From: DASQHM01 sp035632095
GTDB taxonomy: Bacteria > Pseudomonadota > Alphaproteobacteria > Ferrovibrionales > Ferrovibrionaceae
NCBI GenBank assembly: GCA_035632095.1
Contig: DASQHM010000258.1
Coordinates: 1-8,097, forward strand
DNA: 8,097 nt
Direction of reading: 5' to 3'
In this document: one piece after another, positions 5,682-8,097 of the stretch
How the letters are laid out: each line of letters begins with the position of its first letter
How positions within the stretch are numbered: the first letter of the stretch is position 1
Translations under genes and position numbers: made by a program
The notes under the pieces: model-generated
What the model was told of the DNA's origin: nothing
What the model saw: the letters and a program-made list of their open reading frames with translations, nothing else
Database searches by the model: none

Positions 5682-7108
5682 GAGCGGCCCCGCCGCTTGG
5701 CTTCCGCCCGCCACAGGTCGTGAAAGGTGCGGCCTTCCGGCGCCGGCAAATCTCGGCCGTCGGTCCAGCCGCCGGCGAGCGGGAGCGAGCGGAAGCGGCC
5801 TTTGCCCCGGCCCATGAATCCGAGCACGCCGATCCCGATGCGGGTTGCCAGGCGATAAAGGTTCGGCCGCTTGGCGAACCAGGCCCAAAGCTCGAGACCC
5901 GCGCGCTGCGCCGCCGGCGTGATCTTGCTTTCGAAGGCCTGCTCGCGCCAATAGCGCATGATCTTCGGCAGCGGAATGCGCATTGGGCAGACGCTTTCGC
6001 ATTTGCCGCAGAAGGTGGAGGCGTTCGGCAGATGCTGCGCCTCTTCCAGGCCGATGAAATGCGGATCGATGGCCGCGCCGATCGGGCCCGGATAGACCCA
6101 GCCATAAGCATGGCCGCCGACCGAATGATAGACCGGGCAGTGGTTCATGCAGGCGCCGCAGCGGATGCAGCGGAGCGCGTCTTCGAGCTCGGTTCCGAGC
6201 ATGTCGGAACGCCCGTTGTCGAGCAGCACCACGTGGAATTCCTCCGGCCCGTCGATGTCGCCCGGCCGCTTGGGGCCGGTGGAAAGCGTGGTGTAGGACG
6301 AAAACTCCTGGCCGGTGGCCGAGCGCGCCAGCACGCGAAGAATGGTCGATGCGTCCTCCAGCGTCGGCACCACTTTTTCGATCGAGGTGATGACGATGTG
6401 CATCTTCGGCAGCATCTGGGTCAGGTCGCCGTTGCCCTCGTTGGTGACGATGATGGTCGAGCCCGTTTCGGCGATCATGAAGTTGGCGCCGGTGATGCCC
6501 ACGTCCGCGTCGATGTATTTCTGCCGCAGGATTTCGCGCGCCTCGTTGACCAGGGCCTGCGGGTCGGTCAGGCGTTCGGTCTTGCCGTACTTGCCGTGAT
6601 GCTGGACGAACAGGTCGGAGATCTGGTCCTTGGTCTTGTGCACGGCCGGGCCGATGATATGGCTCGGCGGCTCGTCGGCGAGCTGGATGATGTATTCGCC
6701 GAGATCGGTCTCGATCGGCTCGATGCCGTTCGCCTCCAGAAACGGATTCAGCGCGATCTCTTCCGCCACCATGGACTTGCCCTTGGTGCAGGTCCGGGCG
6801 TTGGCCTTGCGGCAGAGCGAAAGGATCGTCTCCCGCGCCTGGCGGGGCGTGGCGCACCAATGCACCTGGCCGCCCTGGCGCGTCAGCTGGCTCTCGAAAC
6901 GCTCCAGGTAATAGTCGAGATTGGCGATGGTGTGTTCCTTGATGGCGCACGCCGCATCGCGGAGCGCATCGAACTCCGGCAGGCGCGAAATCGCCGCGGC
7001 GCGATTGCCGGCGAAGCCGGTCTCCATGCGCTTGAGCGCGATGCGCAGGTTCGGATCCTGCATCGCCTTGCGCGCCTTGGCCTTGAAGTCGTGCGAGGTC
7101 ACCTGCAT
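5678..7108 (-). CDS. lutB: Lactate utilization iron-sulfur protein B
   Basis: LutB is the large iron-sulfur subunit of the L-lactate oxidation complex. The 476-residue length is normal. The N-terminal two thirds is a LUD domain, with TKGKSMVAEEI (108-118) and AETGSTIIVTNEGNG (213-227). Two ferredoxin-like cysteine motifs follow: C314-x2-C317-x2-C320-x3-C324-P and C367-x2-C370-x3-C374-P, arranged as in GlcF/LutB-type proteins and expected to hold [4Fe-4S] clusters. The C-terminal 80 residues match the usual LutB tail, including a hydrophobic stretch at 423-432 that is too short to be a clear membrane segment. The start lies 10 bases after the lutA stop with no evident Shine-Dalgarno, pointing to coupled translation. 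It overlaps lutC by 4 bases. Confidence 0.94.
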   Translation of the reverse strand: MQVTSHDFKAKARKAMQDPNLRIALKRMETGFAGNRAAAISRLPEFDALRDAACAIKEHTIANLDYYLERFESQLTRQGGQVHWCATPRQARETILSLCRKANARTCTKGKSMVAEEIALNPFLEANGIEPIETDLGEYIIQLADEPPSHIIGPAVHKTKDQISDLFVQHHGKYGKTERLTDPQALVNEAREILRQKYIDADVGITGANFMIAETGSTIIVTNEGNGDLTQMLPKMHIVITSIEKVVPTLEDASTILRVLARSATGQEFSSYTTLSTGPKRPGDIDGPEEFHVVLLDNGRSDMLGTELEDALRCIRCGACMNHCPVYHSVGGHAYGWVYPGPIGAAIDPHFIGLEEAQHLPNASTFCGKCESVCPMRIPLPKIMRYWREQAFESKITPAAQRAGLELWAWFAKRPNLYRLATRIGIGVLGFMGRGKGRFRSLPLAGGWTDGRDLPAPEGRTFHDLWRAEAKRRGRS

Positions 7109-7118
7109 GGGCGCGGGC

Positions 7119-7907
7119 TCAGCCGGGCTCGCCGATGGCGGGCTTGTCGGTCATGCCGGCCAGCACTTCGGCGACGTGGCGCACCTTCACCGCCGAGCCG
7201 TCGCGGCTGAGCTTGCCCGCCATGTTCAGCAAGCAGCCGAGATCGCCAGCGAGCAAAGTTCCCGCGCCGGTGTCGGTGACGTCAGCGATCTTCTTCCGCA
7301 CGATATCGACGGAGACGTCCGGATACTTGATGCAGAAGGTGCCGCCGAAACCGCAGCAGACCTCGGCGCCTGGAAGCTCCTTCAATTCGAGGCCGCCGAC
7401 GCTGTCGAGCAGCTTGCGCGGCTGCGCCTTGACGCCGAGCTCGCGCAGGCCCGAGCAGGAATCGTGATAGGTGACGCTGCCCTCGAAGCGCGCGTCCACC
7501 GTCTCAACGCCCATCACGTCGGTCAAAAACGACACCAGCTCAAAAGTTCGGCTGGCCAGGTCCTCCGCTTGGTGTCGCATGGCCGCATCCCCGGCGAACA
7601 GCGCCGGATAATGGGCCTTCAGCATGCCGGCGCAGGAGCCGGACGGCGCCACCACGTAGTCGTAACCCTTGAAGGCGGCGATGGTCTGGCGCGCGATGTC
7701 GATGGTGTCGGCGCGATCGCCCGAATTGTAGGTCGGCTGGCCGCAGCAGACTTGCGTCGGCGGCACCTCGACCTTGCAGCCCGCCTGCTCCAGCAGCTTC
7801 ACCGCCGCGAACCCGACCGTGGGACGGAACAGGTCCACCAGGCAGGTGACGAACAGGCCGACGGTTACGGGTGCCGCTTTTGACGCATCGCTCTGCGCAT
7901 CGCTCAT
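7119..7907 (-). CDS. lutA: Lactate utilization protein A (double CCG-domain protein)
   Basis: LutA is the CCG-domain subunit of the L-lactate oxidation complex and is thought to pass electrons onward as in heterodisulfide-reductase and glycolate-oxidase relatives. The 262-residue protein contains two cysteine-rich CCG domains: the first with Cys22, CCGQP (54-58) and Cys92 in GSC; the second with Cys151 in HDSC, CCGFGG (184-189) and Cys225 in GDLGC. The N-terminus after a short polar stretch, VGLFVTCLVDLFRP, is typical. A strong AGGGAGG (7923-7917) stands 9 bases before the ATG, the best ribosome binding site of the cluster. No lactate permease or lactate-responsive GntR regulator is in the window. 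Assignment to glycolate oxidase is less likely because LutB and LutC follow. Confidence 0.93.
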   Translation of the reverse strand: MSDAQSDASKAAPVTVGLFVTCLVDLFRPTVGFAAVKLLEQAGCKVEVPPTQVCCGQPTYNSGDRADTIDIARQTIAAFKGYDYVVAPSGSCAGMLKAHYPALFAGDAAMRHQAEDLASRTFELVSFLTDVMGVETVDARFEGSVTYHDSCSGLRELGVKAQPRKLLDSVGGLELKELPGAEVCCGFGGTFCIKYPDVSVDIVRKKIADVTDTGAGTLLAGDLGCLLNMAGKLSRDGSAVKVRHVAEVLAGMTDKPAIGEPG

Positions 7908-7960
7908 GCGCGAAAGCCTCCCTGTTATCTACCGACTATAGGGCTCGGCGGTAGGGCGCG
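7908..7960 (-). promoter_or_regulatory. maeB-lutA spacer with -10-like element inside an inverted repeat
   Basis: Reading on the minus strand, TATAGT (7940-7935) matches the -10 consensus at 5 of 6 positions and lies 27 bases before the lutA ATG; the corresponding -35 position (TAGCGC) does not match. The element sits in the loop of a perfect inverted repeat, CTACCG (7929-7934) and CGGTAG (7949-7954), 14 bases apart. This could be an operator or a weak hairpin after the maeB-like gene; no T-run follows, so a terminator is unlikely. Confidence 0.3.
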
Positions 7961-8097
7961 CTACGCCCCAGCCTTGTAGGCAGAGAGAACGGCGAGGTTG
8001 ACCAGGTCGGAGACCGTGGCGTTGAGCTGGGCGATCTGCACCGGCTTGGCCATGCCGATCAGCAGCGGCCCGATGGTCAGGCCGCCGCCGAGTTCCT
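7961..8097 (-). CDS. maeB: Probable NADP-malic enzyme, C-terminal end (5' part outside window)
   Basis: Only about the last 45 codons are visible, ending in TAG at 7963-7961. The translation contains TIGPLLIGMAKPVQIAQL and ATVSDLVNLAVLSAYKAGA. The pattern G-P-x-L-x-G-x-x-K-P-V-Q-I, about ten residues, then D-(I/L)-V-N-(L/M)-A, is the end of the phosphotransacetylase-like domain. In alphaproteobacteria this most often forms the tail of the MaeB-type malic enzyme, which decarboxylates malate to pyruvate; the tail is regulatory there. A stand-alone phosphate acetyl- or butyryltransferase would end the same way and cannot be excluded from this piece. The gene points the same way as lutA, with 53 bases between. 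Confidence 0.65.
   Translation of the reverse strand, partial: ELGGGLTIGPLLIGMAKPVQIAQLNATVSDLVNLAVLSAYKAGA

Noticed and set aside
5682..6950. Upstream extension of the lutC frame, suggesting a 652-residue fusion protein
   Set aside because: The extension is lutB read in the wrong frame and has Arg/His/Pro-rich nonsense composition; LutC has its usual N-terminus at 5681.
5720..7210. Open frame of 496 codons antisense to lutB
   Set aside because: Composition is typical of an antisense shadow; lutB with its iron-sulfur motifs is the real gene.

Overview
The window looks like ordinary chromosome from a GC-rich alphaproteobacterium, most likely of the order Hyphomicrobiales (Rhizobiales). The basis is the strong G/C third-position bias, the hemH-hemJ-rho order, and the close match of each protein to families common in that order. 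I see no mobile element, CRISPR array, tRNA or rRNA. Nine complete genes and two genes cut by the window edges fill almost all of it, and I did not find a clearly new biological system.

Left part, plus strand (1-2232): the 3' end of hemH (ferrochelatase), then hemJ (protoporphyrinogen IX oxidase), so the last two steps of protoheme synthesis lie side by side. A 242-base leader without a convincing gene follows. It is C-rich and holds two mutually exclusive small hairpins. Next comes rho, the transcription termination factor, whose stop codon runs into a perfect 10-bp GC-rich hairpin.

Middle, minus strand (2272-3977): dlh (dienelactone hydrolase family, full catalytic set E36/C123/D171/H202) followed by qor (zinc-free quinone oxidoreductase). 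They form a probable two-gene operon with its own sigma70-like promoter, running towards rho and sharing a terminator region with it.

Right part, minus strand (4056-7907): lutA-lutB-lutC, encoding the three-part iron-sulfur L-lactate dehydrogenase complex, then an Smr-domain protein and an Xre-type DNA-binding protein. Every junction is tight (10-base gap, then overlaps of 4, 17 and 4 bases), so these five genes probably share a transcript. The last 45 or so codons of an upstream gene, probably maeB (malic enzyme with a phosphotransacetylase-like tail), end 53 bases before lutA. Lactate oxidation by LutABC and malate decarboxylation by MaeB both yield pyruvate.

The points most worth checking are the lut-smr-xre linkage, the structured C-rich rho leader, an inverted repeat around a -10-like element before lutA, and the loss of the usual rho-mnmE neighbourhood.
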